The position numbers and the translations under genes are program-made. DNA of 40,962 nucleotides from a virus. Position 1 is the stretch's first letter. Each line of letters begins with the position of its first letter. Under the pieces are notes generated by a model. It was not told where the DNA came from. It worked only from the letters and a program-made list of their open reading frames with translations, and made no database searches. Positions 1-5,894 of this stretch are shown one piece after another. The stretch spans positions 1-40,962 of the IMG/VR virus record IMGVR_UViG_3300025646_000104; one strand, written 5' to 3'.

Positions 1-110
1 AATACTGCGAAGCCAGCCTTGGCCTGAGCAATCAGGAGGATGTTGGTGAGTGCCCCGCAATGTTTGACCTGGTTTGGCCAAGTTTGATTGAACCAGACGA
101 AGACGAGTAG
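1..110 (+). CDS. Small acidic protein, C-terminal part (5'-truncated by window start)
   Basis: Reading from base 3, 35 codons end in TAG at 108-110. The encoded tail is identical to the last 35 residues of the complete 44-aa gene at 40103-40237, beginning at YCEASLGLSN. It is acidic and ends in DEDE. The related gene at 125-226 follows at once. No known domain; function unknown. It sits just after the fibre genes if the genome is read as a circle, so a small virion or fibre-associated role is possible but only inferred. Confidence 0.6.
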   Translation, partial: YCEASLGLSNQEDVGECPAMFDLVWPSLIEPDEDE

Positions 111-118
111 TCACCTTC
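1..118. repeat. 118-bp exact direct repeat, left copy
   Basis: Bases 1-118 equal 40128-40245 with no mismatch; base 119 (t) differs from 40246 (a). The repeat covers the 3' part of the small acidic gene and a few bases after it. It begins exactly at the first base of the window. An exact overlap of k-mer size at a sequence end is typical of assembly of a circular or terminally redundant genome, but a real duplication is not excluded. Confidence 0.85.
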
Positions 119-124
119 TCTACT

Positions 125-226
125 ATGTCTGACAAAACTGCCTGGGAGGAATACTGCGAAGCCAGCCTCGACCTGAGCGATCAGGACGATGTAGGCGAAC
201 CCGTAGAAGAACCTCCCACTGATTAG
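125..226 (+). CDS. Small acidic protein, paralogue of the preceding gene (33 aa)
   Basis: ATG at 125, TAG at 224-226. The product starts MSDKTAWEEYCEASLDLSDQ and ends EEPPTD. It shares the W-x-EYCEASL-LS-Q-DVGE core with the 44-aa protein at 40103-40237, then has a shorter, different tail. The DNA shares the stretch starting aatactgcgaagccagcct. This is a tandem duplicate. It is absent from the right-hand copy of the cassette, where the 44-aa gene is followed directly by the DUF7936 gene. Function unknown. Confidence 0.6.
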   Translation: MSDKTAWEEYCEASLDLSDQDDVGEPVEEPPTD

Positions 227-244
227 TCCACGTCGCTACTCACC

Positions 245-266
245 GGGGAGTTAGCCATAACTCCCC
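245..266 (+). other. Perfect 9-bp hairpin upstream of the DUF7936 gene
   Basis: GGGGAGTTA (245-253), loop GCCA, TAACTCCCC (258-266) form a perfect inverted repeat. It is followed by AAAA, not a T tract, so it is not a classical intrinsic terminator for rightward transcripts. It lies 35 bases before the ATG at 302. It may stabilise an mRNA end or act as a weak terminator. Confidence 0.6.
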
Positions 267-301
267 AAAACCCGTACATTTCAACTGACACCACAAAACC
301 A

Positions 302-619
302 ATGTCCGACACCACCTACGCCTGGAACGTCGCCAACATGGAGAGAAATCTCTCTGACGGGATGGTGACAACTGTTCACTACACCGTGTCCGCGCACGAC
401 GGCACCTACAGCAGCAGCGCCTACGGCAGCATCGGCTTGGAACCTGCAGATCCTGACGCGATGATTCCATTCGCTGATCTCGACGAGTTCACCGTCGCCA
501 GCTGGGTCGCCAATCACTTCGGGCCCGAAAAGGTGCAGGAGATCCAAGCCGCGCTGCAGAACCAGATCGACCTGCAGCGCAATCCTGTCACCGGCAATGG
601 CGTGCCCTGGGCTGCTTAG
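302..619 (+). CDS. DUF7936-family phage protein
   Basis: A 105-aa protein with the family hallmark W-N-VANMERNL-DG-V-T-VHYTV near residues 8-30, then a 'DGTYSSSAYGSIGLEP' segment, and a C-terminal helix followed by GVPW near the end. These features match the small DUF7936 proteins found beside fibre and lysis genes in cyanophages; their function is not established. It is flanked by two strong hairpins (245-266 and 655-676), so it may form its own transcript. A diverged paralogue lies at 40314-40676. The ATG at 302 fits the paralogue's start region. Confidence 0.7.
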   Translation: MSDTTYAWNVANMERNLSDGMVTTVHYTVSAHDGTYSSSAYGSIGLEPADPDAMIPFADLDEFTVASWVANHFGPEKVQEIQAALQNQIDLQRNPVTGNGVPWAA

Positions 620-654
620 TGGCGGTCTCTACTCCTCTACTGCCATAAAGCACC

Positions 655-676
655 GAGCCCAGCTAACGCTGGGCTC
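655..676 (+). terminator. Terminator-like hairpin after the DUF7936 gene
   Basis: GAGCCCAGC (655-663), loop TAAC, GCTGGGCTC (668-676): a perfect 9-bp stem followed only by a short TT. It separates the DUF7936 gene from the lysis cassette and sits 13 bases before the late motif at 690. A hairpin followed by a promoter-like site fits a transcription-unit boundary. Confidence 0.55.
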
Positions 677-689
677 TTACGTTGCAGAC

Positions 690-701
690 GGGCAACTTAG
701 G
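690..701 (+). promoter_or_regulatory. Late motif GGGCAACTTAGG, copy upstream of the lysis cassette
   Basis: Sequence GGGCAACTTAGG. It lies 22 bases before the GTG start at 724 and just after a terminator-like hairpin. The equivalent position before the paralogous gene at 40733 carries the same element (40698-40709), although the surrounding DNA has diverged. Conservation of the element between the two copies supports function. Confidence 0.6.
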
Positions 702-723
702 CGGAGAGCTACCGCACCGGCTG

Positions 724-966
724 GTGAGCGACGAGGACTACACAGCATCAGCCCCAGTCGCCGAACCGACGTGGTTTGCACAAGCTGTTCCCGCGTTGCT
801 GGTTGCGGCGGTCGTTGGCCTATGTGGTTTGTTCCTGCAGGTCACCAAGATCGAGACCGGGTTAGCCACGGTGCTTGATGACGTGCGCGAGCTGAAGAAC
901 GACTCAAAAGAGCGTTTGAACGACATCGACCGCCGCGTCAGAGCGCTTGAGATGCAGGGCCGCTGA
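724..966 (+). CDS. Membrane protein with C-terminal coiled coil, holin-like candidate
   Basis: An 80-aa protein with a GTG start at 724. Residues about 22-42 (VPALLVAAVVGLCGLFLQ) form one transmembrane helix. They are followed by an amphipathic, charged helix ending KNDSKERLNDIDRRVRALE. One membrane span plus a coiled coil resembles XhlA-like and other phage membrane proteins in lysis cassettes. A holin or accessory lysis role is inferred from topology and from the endolysin 500 bases downstream. The GTG is chosen because the paralogue at 40733 has GTG at the same point and no similarity upstream. Confidence 0.55.
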   Translation: MSDEDYTASAPVAEPTWFAQAVPALLVAAVVGLCGLFLQVTKIETGLATVLDDVRELKNDSKERLNDIDRRVRALEMQGR

Positions 967-970
967 GTGC

Positions 971-982
971 CGGCAACTTAGA
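971..982 (+). promoter_or_regulatory. Late motif CGGCAACTTAGA, copy upstream of a small membrane gene
   Basis: CGGCAACTTAGA, starting 5 bases after the preceding stop codon and 17 bases before the ATG at 1000. Same core GGCAACTTAG as at 690. Confidence 0.55.
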
Positions 983-999
983 GCACCTGCGACCACCGC

Positions 1000-1140
1000 A
1001 TGGAAACCACCGCAATCCTGGCACTTGTGCTGCTGATCGTCAGCGAAGTGCTGCCCTACACGCCGCTTAAGGGCAACGGCATCATCCAAGAGATTGTGGA
1101 GGTGCTGCGTAAGGTCTTCCCTTACAGCGCCAGGAAGTGA
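1000..1140 (+). CDS. Small membrane protein of the lysis cassette (46 aa)
   Basis: ATG at 1000, TGA at 1138-1140. The protein starts METTAILALVLLIVSEVLPY, so residues 4-18 form a hydrophobic helix. The remainder is a short amphipathic tail ending PYSARK. Size and topology fit a small class III-type holin or a membrane accessory protein, and it lies directly upstream of the endolysin operon. The stop overlaps the GTG of the next gene (GTGA at 1137-1140), so the two are translationally coupled. The holin role is inferred, not shown. Confidence 0.6.
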   Translation: METTAILALVLLIVSEVLPYTPLKGNGIIQEIVEVLRKVFPYSARK

Positions 1141-1457
1141 GCCAACGGGCGTATCGCATCTGGGCCGCCGTAACCCATGAGATCCTGCGGCTTTTGTGTG
1201 ACCATCGCCCCGCGCTACGGCACAACACCATCATCCGCGCTGTCTTGGAACACACTCGCACCGATTGGGTGGAGTGGAAGACAGCGATAGCAATGCGCGA
1301 GGTCGATGAGTGGGTGGCTGAGATGCACCACCAGTGGGAGGCGGAACACGCAGCGGCAAATGCGCCAGTCATCACAGAACTGCCACCGGATGGCAGCAAA
1401 GCGCAGGAACTGCTGGGTGGTGAACTGCGCATTCGAGCACCTTGGAGCAAGGACTAA
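1137..1457 (+). CDS. Unknown protein upstream of the endolysin
   Basis: A 106-aa protein with a GTG start overlapping the previous stop. It is helical, with W/H/E-rich segments such as WVAEMHHQWEAEHAAANAP near residues 60-80. No transmembrane segment and no recognised domain. Its TAA (1455-1457) overlaps the ATG of the endolysin gene (1457), which places it in the lysis operon. It could be an accessory lysis protein; I do not recognise the family. Confidence 0.6.
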   Translation: MSQRAYRIWAAVTHEILRLLCDHRPALRHNTIIRAVLEHTRTDWVEWKTAIAMREVDEWVAEMHHQWEAEHAAANAPVITELPPDGSKAQELLGGELRIRAPWSKD

Positions 1458-2524
1458 TGGCACCGATTCAGCTGTGCAGCGCAGCCAAGCATTACAAAGA
1501 GCTGTCGCATCAGCTAGCAGCCTGGAACTGGTTGCAAGGTCAGCTAAGCGATCAGGTGCTCAGTGAATTTGCAGAGCTGTACCGCGCAGACCCAGAACCC
1601 AAGCAACTTTTGCCGCCAGCATGGCTTGCGCCAGCGCTAAAGATCATCCGTGAGTTTGAAGGCTGCAAGCTGGAGGCCTACAAGTGCCCAGCTGGCGTCT
1701 GGACTATCGGTTGGGGCACAACCCGCCTAATGGATGCACCGGTGCGCAGTGGCGACAAGATTAGTCAGGCACTGGCTGATGAGCTGCTGCAGAACGAGGT
1801 GGAAAACCTGTTCGGCCCTGGTGTGCTGCACCTGCTGCCGCTGGCGAAGCAATGGAACCCAGAGCAGGTCGGCGCCTTGGTGAGCTTTGCCTACAACCTT
1901 GGCCTCGGTGCGCTGGAAGAAAGCACGCTGCGCAAACGCCTGCTGGCCGGTGAAGAGCCATGCAAGGTCGTGCGCGAGGAGCTGCCCCGCTGGGTTCATG
2001 CTGGTGAAGCTGTTCTGGCTGGCCTAGAGCGCCGCCGTGCAGCAGAGATTGCGCTGTTCTGCGGTGAGAAGCGCCTACAAAGTCCGCCGCAGCAGGGATC
2101 ACCGCGACTGACGCCACAGTCACCTTTCAGTGCCAAGCTCACGCCCAACATCAGGCTCGGCGAGTTCGCTTTAGATCAAGCTGCCCGCCGCTTTCAACAG
2201 CAGCACCAGATCGAAACGGCCACCACGCTGGCCAACTTCATGGAGAAGGTGCGGCGCGAGTTCAAAGGTTTGCCAGTGATTATCACCAGCGGCTACAGGC
2301 CCAAGGCTGTCAACGATGCCGTGGGTGGTGCCAAGAACTCAGAACACCTCTACAGCCGCGCCAATGAAGGCGCTGTGGACTTCTACATCGAAGGCGTGCC
2401 GATCCTGCAAGTGCAGGCCTACTGCGACAAGCACTGGCCGTATTCCGTTGGCTACGGCGCGCCAAAGGGCTTTGTGCATCTCGGTCGCCGCGCAGACGGA
2501 CAACGCCGCCGCTGGAACTACTGA
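1457..2524 (+). CDS. Two-domain endolysin: GH24 lysozyme plus M15 peptidase
   Basis: A 355-aa peptidoglycan-degrading enzyme. Residues about 55-205 are a GH24 (T4-type) lysozyme. E68, C77 and T83 have the exact E-x8-(D/C)-x5-T spacing of the catalytic triad, with cysteine in the middle position, followed by TIGWGTT. Residues about 230-355 are an M15-type D,D-/L,D-peptidase: 'SGYRPKAVNDAVGG', then H297, D308 and H341 as probable zinc ligands. The two domains would cut glycan and peptide bonds respectively. There is no signal peptide, so a holin is expected. ATG at 1457 is chosen over a TTG at 1442 because it forms the TAATG coupling with the upstream gene. Confidence 0.88.
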   Translation: MAPIQLCSAAKHYKELSHQLAAWNWLQGQLSDQVLSEFAELYRADPEPKQLLPPAWLAPALKIIREFEGCKLEAYKCPAGVWTIGWGTTRLMDAPVRSGDKISQALADELLQNEVENLFGPGVLHLLPLAKQWNPEQVGALVSFAYNLGLGALEESTLRKRLLAGEEPCKVVREELPRWVHAGEAVLAGLERRRAAEIALFCGEKRLQSPPQQGSPRLTPQSPFSAKLTPNIRLGEFALDQAARRFQQQHQIETATTLANFMEKVRREFKGLPVIITSGYRPKAVNDAVGGAKNSEHLYSRANEGAVDFYIEGVPILQVQAYCDKHWPYSVGYGAPKGFVHLGRRADGQRRRWNY

Positions 2525-2525
2525 T

Positions 2526-2711
2526 ATGAGCGAACCCAACATCAGCCGCCGCATTCAGCCTGGCCTCTGGATTGTGGAGCGCCCCAAGACTGGCGTGAAA
2601 GTGTGGATGGCCATGGCCAATGGCATCACCTACATGAGCTACGACGAGAACAGCACACGGCTCTGGCTGAGCCGTGAACTGGACGAGCCTGAACCACCAG
2701 CGGCGGCCTAG
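2526..2711 (+). CDS. Small unknown protein at the end of the lysis operon
   Basis: A 61-aa protein, ATG at 2526 two bases after the endolysin stop. It has a compact beta-rich pattern (QPGLWIVERPKTGVKVWMAM, then YMSYDENSTRLWL) and a proline-rich tail. No known family. The close spacing makes it the last gene of the lysis operon. Promoter P1 begins at the base after its stop. Confidence 0.6.
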   Translation: MSEPNISRRIQPGLWIVERPKTGVKVWMAMANGITYMSYDENSTRLWLSRELDEPEPPAAA

Positions 2712-2740
2712 TTGACTAGCGCTAGCGCATAGGCTAGTCT
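2712..2740 (+). promoter_or_regulatory. Sigma-70-like promoter P1 with CTAGC operator
   Basis: -35 TTGACT (2712-2717), 17-base spacer, -10 TAGTCT (2735-2740). The spacer contains CTAGCGCATAGGCTAG overlapping both hexamers. The same TTGAC-17-TA layout with CTAGCG/GGCTAG in the spacer occurs at 6822-6850 and 12535-12563. It points right, toward the membrane-anchored HTH gene at 2789. Confidence 0.65.
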
Positions 2741-2788
2741 TATGAGGTCAGAGTTCCTCGGCTCTGGCACAGCTATTTCAACTCCGCC

Positions 2789-2977
2789 ATGACAACCACC
2801 TTCGCGTGGGTGGCGGCAATCTTCCTCCTTCCGTTTGCACTCCTCTTTGTGCTGACGGAATCTCGCCAGCAGCGGGCCATTGGTCTGCGTCGCTCTGGCT
2901 GGTCCTACAAGCGGATTGCTGCTGCTCTCAACTGTTCACCTACCACTGCTCGCCGGCTTGTCACGCAAGCCCTTTGA
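2789..2977 (+). CDS. Membrane-anchored helix-turn-helix protein
   Basis: A 62-aa protein. Residues 5-23 (FAWVAAIFLLPFALLFVLT) form one transmembrane helix. Residues about 30-62 form a resolvase-like helix-turn-helix, GWSYKRIAAALNCSPTTARR. It is expected to sit in the inner membrane with the DNA-binding part in the cytoplasm. Its own promoter with an operator-like spacer lies 49 bases upstream. Role unknown; a regulator tied to the membrane or a small anti-host protein are both possible. Confidence 0.65.
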   Translation: MTTTFAWVAAIFLLPFALLFVLTESRQQRAIGLRRSGWSYKRIAAALNCSPTTARRLVTQAL

Positions 2978-3140
2978 AATCATTAAGCATTCATGCAGGA
3001 TTTCAGCCTGCCACCTTTGACCGTGTTCTGTGCAATACCCAAGGCCACATACTCGCCACTTCATACCTCCTTTCGTTTTGATGTATTCGATCACTGGTTC
3101 TTCCAACGGAATACTTAACCCAACCGTCTAGGTTCCCGCT
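2978..3140. other. Intergenic gap before the NblA-like gene
   Basis: 163 bases, AT-richer than its surroundings. It holds a short hairpin (GCAGG/CCTGC near 2997-3013) without a T tract. Several TTGA-like hexamers occur (near 3017 and 3078), but none has a convincing -10 at 16-18 bases, so I call no promoter. A start signal for the NblA-like gene must lie here. Confidence 0.35.
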
Positions 3141-3362
3141 ATGGCATGGGGTGAGTGGATGGTGCCCCAGCCGGGGCCAGAGCACCTTCTCACCTTGGAG
3201 CGTCAGAAGCGAGCGGTTGAAAGCTACGATTTGGCACAAGCGCAGGCAATGCTGATCAAGCTGTGTCAGCTCTCCATGCAACAAGACTTGATCATTCGCG
3301 GCGCTACGCGGCGGATCGCAGAGCTTGAATGCACTCTTGCCCTTGAAGACCGCCAAGTTTAA
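3141..3362 (+). CDS. NblA/Ycf18-like protein (putative phycobilisome degradation protein)
   Basis: A 73-aa protein. The region LTLERQKRAVESYDL-AQAQ-AMLIKLCQLSM-QQ-LIIRG follows the NblA pattern: a helix with scattered charges, a 'sleQAQelL..Ly.q' turn, then a second amphipathic helix. Length fits NblA (about 55-75 aa). NblA is an adaptor that targets phycobilisomes to Clp protease, and freshwater cyanophages are known to carry it. The match is by eye and the family is short and variable, so this is tentative. The gene stands alone and its 3' end overlaps the convergent sigma gene by 59 bases. Confidence 0.5.
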   Translation: MAWGEWMVPQPGPEHLLTLERQKRAVESYDLAQAQAMLIKLCQLSMQQDLIIRGATRRIAELECTLALEDRQV

Positions 3363-4218
3363 GCCGTAATGTATTCATTGCACGCTTGTGCATCTGTTCT
3401 GTTGCCTGACGGCTGACGTTCAAATCGTTGCAGATCTGCGTGAATGGAGTTGGCCGGGAATCGCCGCAGTAGTAGCGCCTGCGGATGATGTGCTGATACT
3501 CCTTGCTTAGATCAGCAATCGCATCCTCTAGTAGATCGCTGTACTGCCGCAGGTCATCGGGTTCAGGATCTAGGCTGTTTGGATCAGCCACCACGTCAAT
3601 GAAGGCGCTGTAGTTGTCACCGCCTGGCATCTTCTGATCCAAACTCACCACGCCTGCATTGTGGTTGAGGTAACCCAGCAGCGTTTGCTTTTGAATGCCG
3701 CAGTGATCCGCTACGTCTTGCACCGCTGGCAGCTTGCCGCGCTCTAGCAGGTGCTTTTGCATGTAGTCCATCGCCTTGCGCAGCTGGTCGTTCGCCTGCA
3801 TCGGCAGGTGAATCATTCGGCTGTGGCGATTGATCGCTCGTGTAATCCCCTGGCGAATCCACCAATAGGCATAGGTGCTGAACTTGTAGCCTAGGCCAGG
3901 GTCAAACTTTAAGATCCCCGAATCCATGCCGACAAGACCTTCTTGGATCAGGTCTTCAAGGCTCAAGCTGCCGCCGTAGCGTTTGTACTTTCCAGCGACG
4001 TTGACAGCCAGACGGACATTAGACAAAAAGAAACGCTCACGAGCGCGGCGCCCTTTGTTGATGATGCCTTGCTGGCGTCGTGTGGGTTTCTCAATGTCTT
4101 TGAGCGCCATCCAAGCCTGCACTTGACGCGCCAGCTCGATTTCCTCATCTGCAGTGAGGAGTGGGTAGCGGCGCGAATGTTGAATGATCCAATCAACGGA
4201 TGTGCCAGTCGTGGCCAT
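3304..4218 (-). CDS. RNA polymerase sigma-70 family factor (primary/group 2 type)
   Basis: A 304-aa protein with all core regions: region 1.2 (residues 7-40, LLTADEEIELARQV), region 2 (about 57-130, including LSLEDLIQEGLVG and YKFSTYAYWWIRQGITRAI), region 3 (about 134-210) and region 4 (about 225-288, with HTH FTQICNDLNVSRQATEQ). It should bind host core RNA polymerase and redirect transcription. It closes the leftward early operon, so it is probably made early and used for middle or late genes. ATG at 4218 is chosen because it opens directly on region 1.2; longer starts would overlap the dCTP deaminase gene. No clear Shine-Dalgarno sequence. Confidence 0.92.
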   Translation of the reverse strand: MATTGTSVDWIIQHSRRYPLLTADEEIELARQVQAWMALKDIEKPTRRQQGIINKGRRARERFFLSNVRLAVNVAGKYKRYGGSLSLEDLIQEGLVGMDSGILKFDPGLGYKFSTYAYWWIRQGITRAINRHSRMIHLPMQANDQLRKAMDYMQKHLLERGKLPAVQDVADHCGIQKQTLLGYLNHNAGVVSLDQKMPGGDNYSAFIDVVADPNSLDPEPDDLRQYSDLLEDAIADLSKEYQHIIRRRYYCGDSRPTPFTQICNDLNVSRQATEQMHKRAMNTLRLKLGGLQGQECIQALRSAA

Positions 4219-4288
4219 CGTCAGCAGTGTGGGAGAAAGTGATTGGTGTGTTGGGCCGGCACCTGTCGATGACCGGCCACGTTTGCGA

Positions 4289-4870
4289 TCAGACTGTTGC
4301 CAGCGTGACGCCGTGCTCTTGGTCCTGATACTTGCCAGAGCGTTTCTCGTAGGTGATGTCACAAGGATCACCCTCAAAGAACAGCAGCTGACAGATACCC
4401 TCGTTGGCATAGATGCGGCAGTCAGCACCGGAGGAGTTAGAGAACTCCAAGGTGAGGTGGCCGCGCCAACCGGCTTCTGCAGGGGTCATGTTGGCGATCA
4501 CACCCATGCGGGCATAGGTGGACTTGCCAAGGCAGATCACCGTGACATTTTCCGGTACGCAGAGCTTTTCTAGGGCGACGCCCAAGCCGTAGCTATGAGC
4601 GGGCAACACGAAGTAGCGGCCCCGTTCATCGCTGTGCAACTCGACGTTACGCAGGTTGTCAGGGTTGAACGCCTTGGGATCCATGATCGTGCCAGGTACA
4701 TGCTGGAACACGCGGAAGTCCGCAGGTGAGAGGCGGATGTCGTAGCCGTAGGAACTGCAGCCGTAGCTCAGCACCTTGTGGCTGGCGACCTGGCGGATGA
4801 GCGTTGGCTCAAAGGGCTGGATCATGCCGGCGTCAGCACGGACACGAATCCAGTGGTCGGCTTTGATCAC
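4289..4870 (-). CDS. dcd: dCTP deaminase
   Basis: A 193-aa enzyme converting dCTP to dUTP, feeding dTTP synthesis. Family signatures are present in order: SSYGYDIRL (substrate loop), GKSTYARMGVIANMTPAEAGWRGH (with the catalytic glutamate in PAEAGW), 'YANEGICQLLFF' and SGKYQDQ near the end. GTG at 4870 overlaps the stop of the upstream gene (GTGA), so this start is preferred over longer options. It is the second-last gene of the leftward early operon. Confidence 0.93.
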   Translation of the reverse strand: MIKADHWIRVRADAGMIQPFEPTLIRQVASHKVLSYGCSSYGYDIRLSPADFRVFQHVPGTIMDPKAFNPDNLRNVELHSDERGRYFVLPAHSYGLGVALEKLCVPENVTVICLGKSTYARMGVIANMTPAEAGWRGHLTLEFSNSSGADCRIYANEGICQLLFFEGDPCDITYEKRSGKYQDQEHGVTLATV

Positions 4871-5022
4871 TGCGTTGCCTCCCGTGCTTTCTTGGCCAGC
4901 ACCCACGAGGCAAACGCCACAATCAGGCTGGCGGTCTGATTGTTGATCGGTGCGGCGTGGGGGTAGCTATCGCGCCACCACTCGGCCAGCAGGTCTTCAA
5001 GCGTCGCCGTTGTCGTTGTCAT
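4867..5022 (-). CDS. Small unknown protein (51 aa)
   Basis: ATG at 5022, TGA at 4867-4869. The product starts MTTTTATLEDLLAEWWRDSY and has a helical C-terminal half with a hydrophobic stretch (SLIVAFASWVLAKK). It overlaps the end of the upstream 54-aa gene by 26 bases and the dcd start by 3, as expected in this tightly packed operon. A longer start at 5100 is possible but would overlap more. Function unknown. Confidence 0.5.
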   Translation of the reverse strand: MTTTTATLEDLLAEWWRDSYPHAAPINNQTASLIVAFASWVLAKKAREATQ

Positions 5023-5161
5023 CGCTCTGGGTGAGAAGGCCGGTGTAGGTGGACTTGAGAGGGTGACCAGCAGGCAGATCAGCACGGCCGCTGGCGGCAT
5101 AGGCAGCCTCTAGACGGTCTTGCCGCGCTTGCTGCTCAATCGGGTTGCAGTCGGGATTCAT
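4997..5161 (-). CDS. Small unknown protein, cyanophage type (54 aa)
   Basis: ATG at 5161, TGA at 4997-4999. Sequence pattern: MNPDCNPIEQQARQDRLEAA, then GRADLPAGHPLKSTYTGL and an acidic tail. The 'NP-EQQARQD-L...GR-D..HP..-TYTGL' pattern recalls small proteins I associate with cyanophages, with no assigned function. TGATG coupling with the upstream gene (stop 5161-5163) supports the start. Confidence 0.65.
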   Translation of the reverse strand: MNPDCNPIEQQARQDRLEAAYAASGRADLPAGHPLKSTYTGLLTQSDDNDNGDA

Positions 5162-5448
5162 CAGAACGGCATCCCCACTGGTGCGGCCTCTTTGGCCTTT
5201 TGATCGCTCACAGCCAGCAGCAGGTAGTCATTGCCTGCCTTGCTGACGCGAGGGCGCAGGTTGGCACGAAGCTGCACGCACGGCTGGCCTTTGTCATTGG
5301 CCACCGGGTTTTGGGTGAGCGCCCAGTTGTAGAGCTTTTCGATCTCTTCTACCGGTACATCAGACGATGCCCAGTAGGCGCCTTCGGTTTTTTTGTCCTG
5401 GTTGCAGGTGAACCAGAGCGTGAAGGCATCAGGTGCGAAATCAGCCAT
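5161..5448 (-). CDS. Unknown early-operon protein (95 aa)
   Basis: The product starts MADFAPDAFTLWFTCNQDKK and ends 'SDQKAKEAAPVGMPF'. It looks like a small alpha/beta protein; 'ANLRPRVSKAGNDYLLLAVS' gives alternating strands. No motif recognised. It overlaps the RHH gene end by 8 bases on the upstream side and is coupled (TGATG) to the next gene. Its place between an annealing protein and a dCTP deaminase suggests a DNA metabolism role, but this is only context. Confidence 0.6.
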   Translation of the reverse strand: MADFAPDAFTLWFTCNQDKKTEGAYWASSDVPVEEIEKLYNWALTQNPVANDKGQPCVQLRANLRPRVSKAGNDYLLLAVSDQKAKEAAPVGMPF

Positions 5449-5644
5449 CAGTCAAGGAAGGAAGGTTGAAGTAACGGCGCAGCGCGTCATGCACAGCGCC
5501 GCTTGGGGTGAGCTGGTGCTCATCCGCGTGTTGGCGGATCAGCTGCATTACGTCTGGCCAGAGGTGGGCGCAGACCGCAACGCTTTTGGTGCTGCGGCCG
5601 TACCGCCGCCGGGGCATCGGTTTGCCTTTGCTAGCGCTAGTCAT
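5441..5644 (-). CDS. Ribbon-helix-helix (CopG/Arc-like) DNA-binding protein
   Basis: A 67-aa protein. A basic N-terminus (GKPMPRRRYGRSTKS) leads into a short strand (VAVCAHL), helix A (PDVMQLIRQHADEHQ) and helix B (PSGAVHDALRRYF), the usual RHH order. It should dimerise and bind a short palindromic operator. Its first codons contain a TAGCGCTAGC palindrome. The ATG at 5644 overlaps the upstream stop by 8 bases. It is one of three RHH-like proteins in the window. Confidence 0.65.
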   Translation of the reverse strand: MTSASKGKPMPRRRYGRSTKSVAVCAHLWPDVMQLIRQHADEHQLTPSGAVHDALRRYFNLPSLTDG

Positions 5645-5894
5645 TTAAGGCACACCAGATGTGAGGAGTGGCACGGTGGGCGTAAAAATCAACAGGCTGA
5701 ATTGTTAACTGGTTGACATCTACAACACCCAGCCCATGCAGTGAAAGCCAGCGCTGCTTTATTGCCTGATAAGAGCAAAAGCGAAGCTGCTCAGGCACTG
5801 CGTTTGCCGAGGCTGCAAACTGCAGCACTGTGCCATTTATACCGATTACGCATAAACCGTCAGGATTCCTGAGGAGCCAGTAGACCCGGTGCAG
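5637..5894 (-). CDS. Unknown protein with unclear start (85 aa from a CTG)
   Basis: The frame ending at 5637 (TAG) looks coding: 'VYWLLRNPDGLCVIGINGT', later FCSYQAIKQRWLSLHGL. Its stop overlaps the ATG of the RHH gene, as in a normal operon. No ATG, GTG or TTG precedes the good part closely. Three readings are possible: a CTG start at 5894 (used here); an ATG at 6080 in the same frame, which forms TGATG coupling but gives a low-quality N-terminus; or a +1 frameshift from the gene at 5860-6096 at its TCC-TGA end. Function unknown. Confidence 0.45.
   Translation of the reverse strand: MHRVYWLLRNPDGLCVIGINGTVLQFAASANAVPEQLRFCSYQAIKQRWLSLHGLGVVDVNQLTIQPVDFYAHRATPHIWCALND

Noticed and set aside
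1-118. 118-bp repeat as true terminal repeat of a linear genome
   Set aside because: The right copy is not at the window end and is followed by 717 bases of different sequence, so defined direct terminal repeats are not shown.
597-878. Open frame over the lysis gene start
   Set aside because: Arg/Gly/Cys-rich shadow of the membrane protein frame; crosses a terminator-like hairpin and has no paralogue at the right end of the window.
3017-3045. TTGACC as -35 for the NblA-like gene
   Set aside because: The nearest -10-like hexamers lie at unsuitable spacing, and the site is over 90 bases from the start codon.
4219-4428. Longer N-terminus for the sigma factor
   Set aside because: Would overlap the dCTP deaminase gene by 140 bases and adds Ser/Arg-rich residues unlike sigma; region 1.2 starts right after the ATG at 4218.
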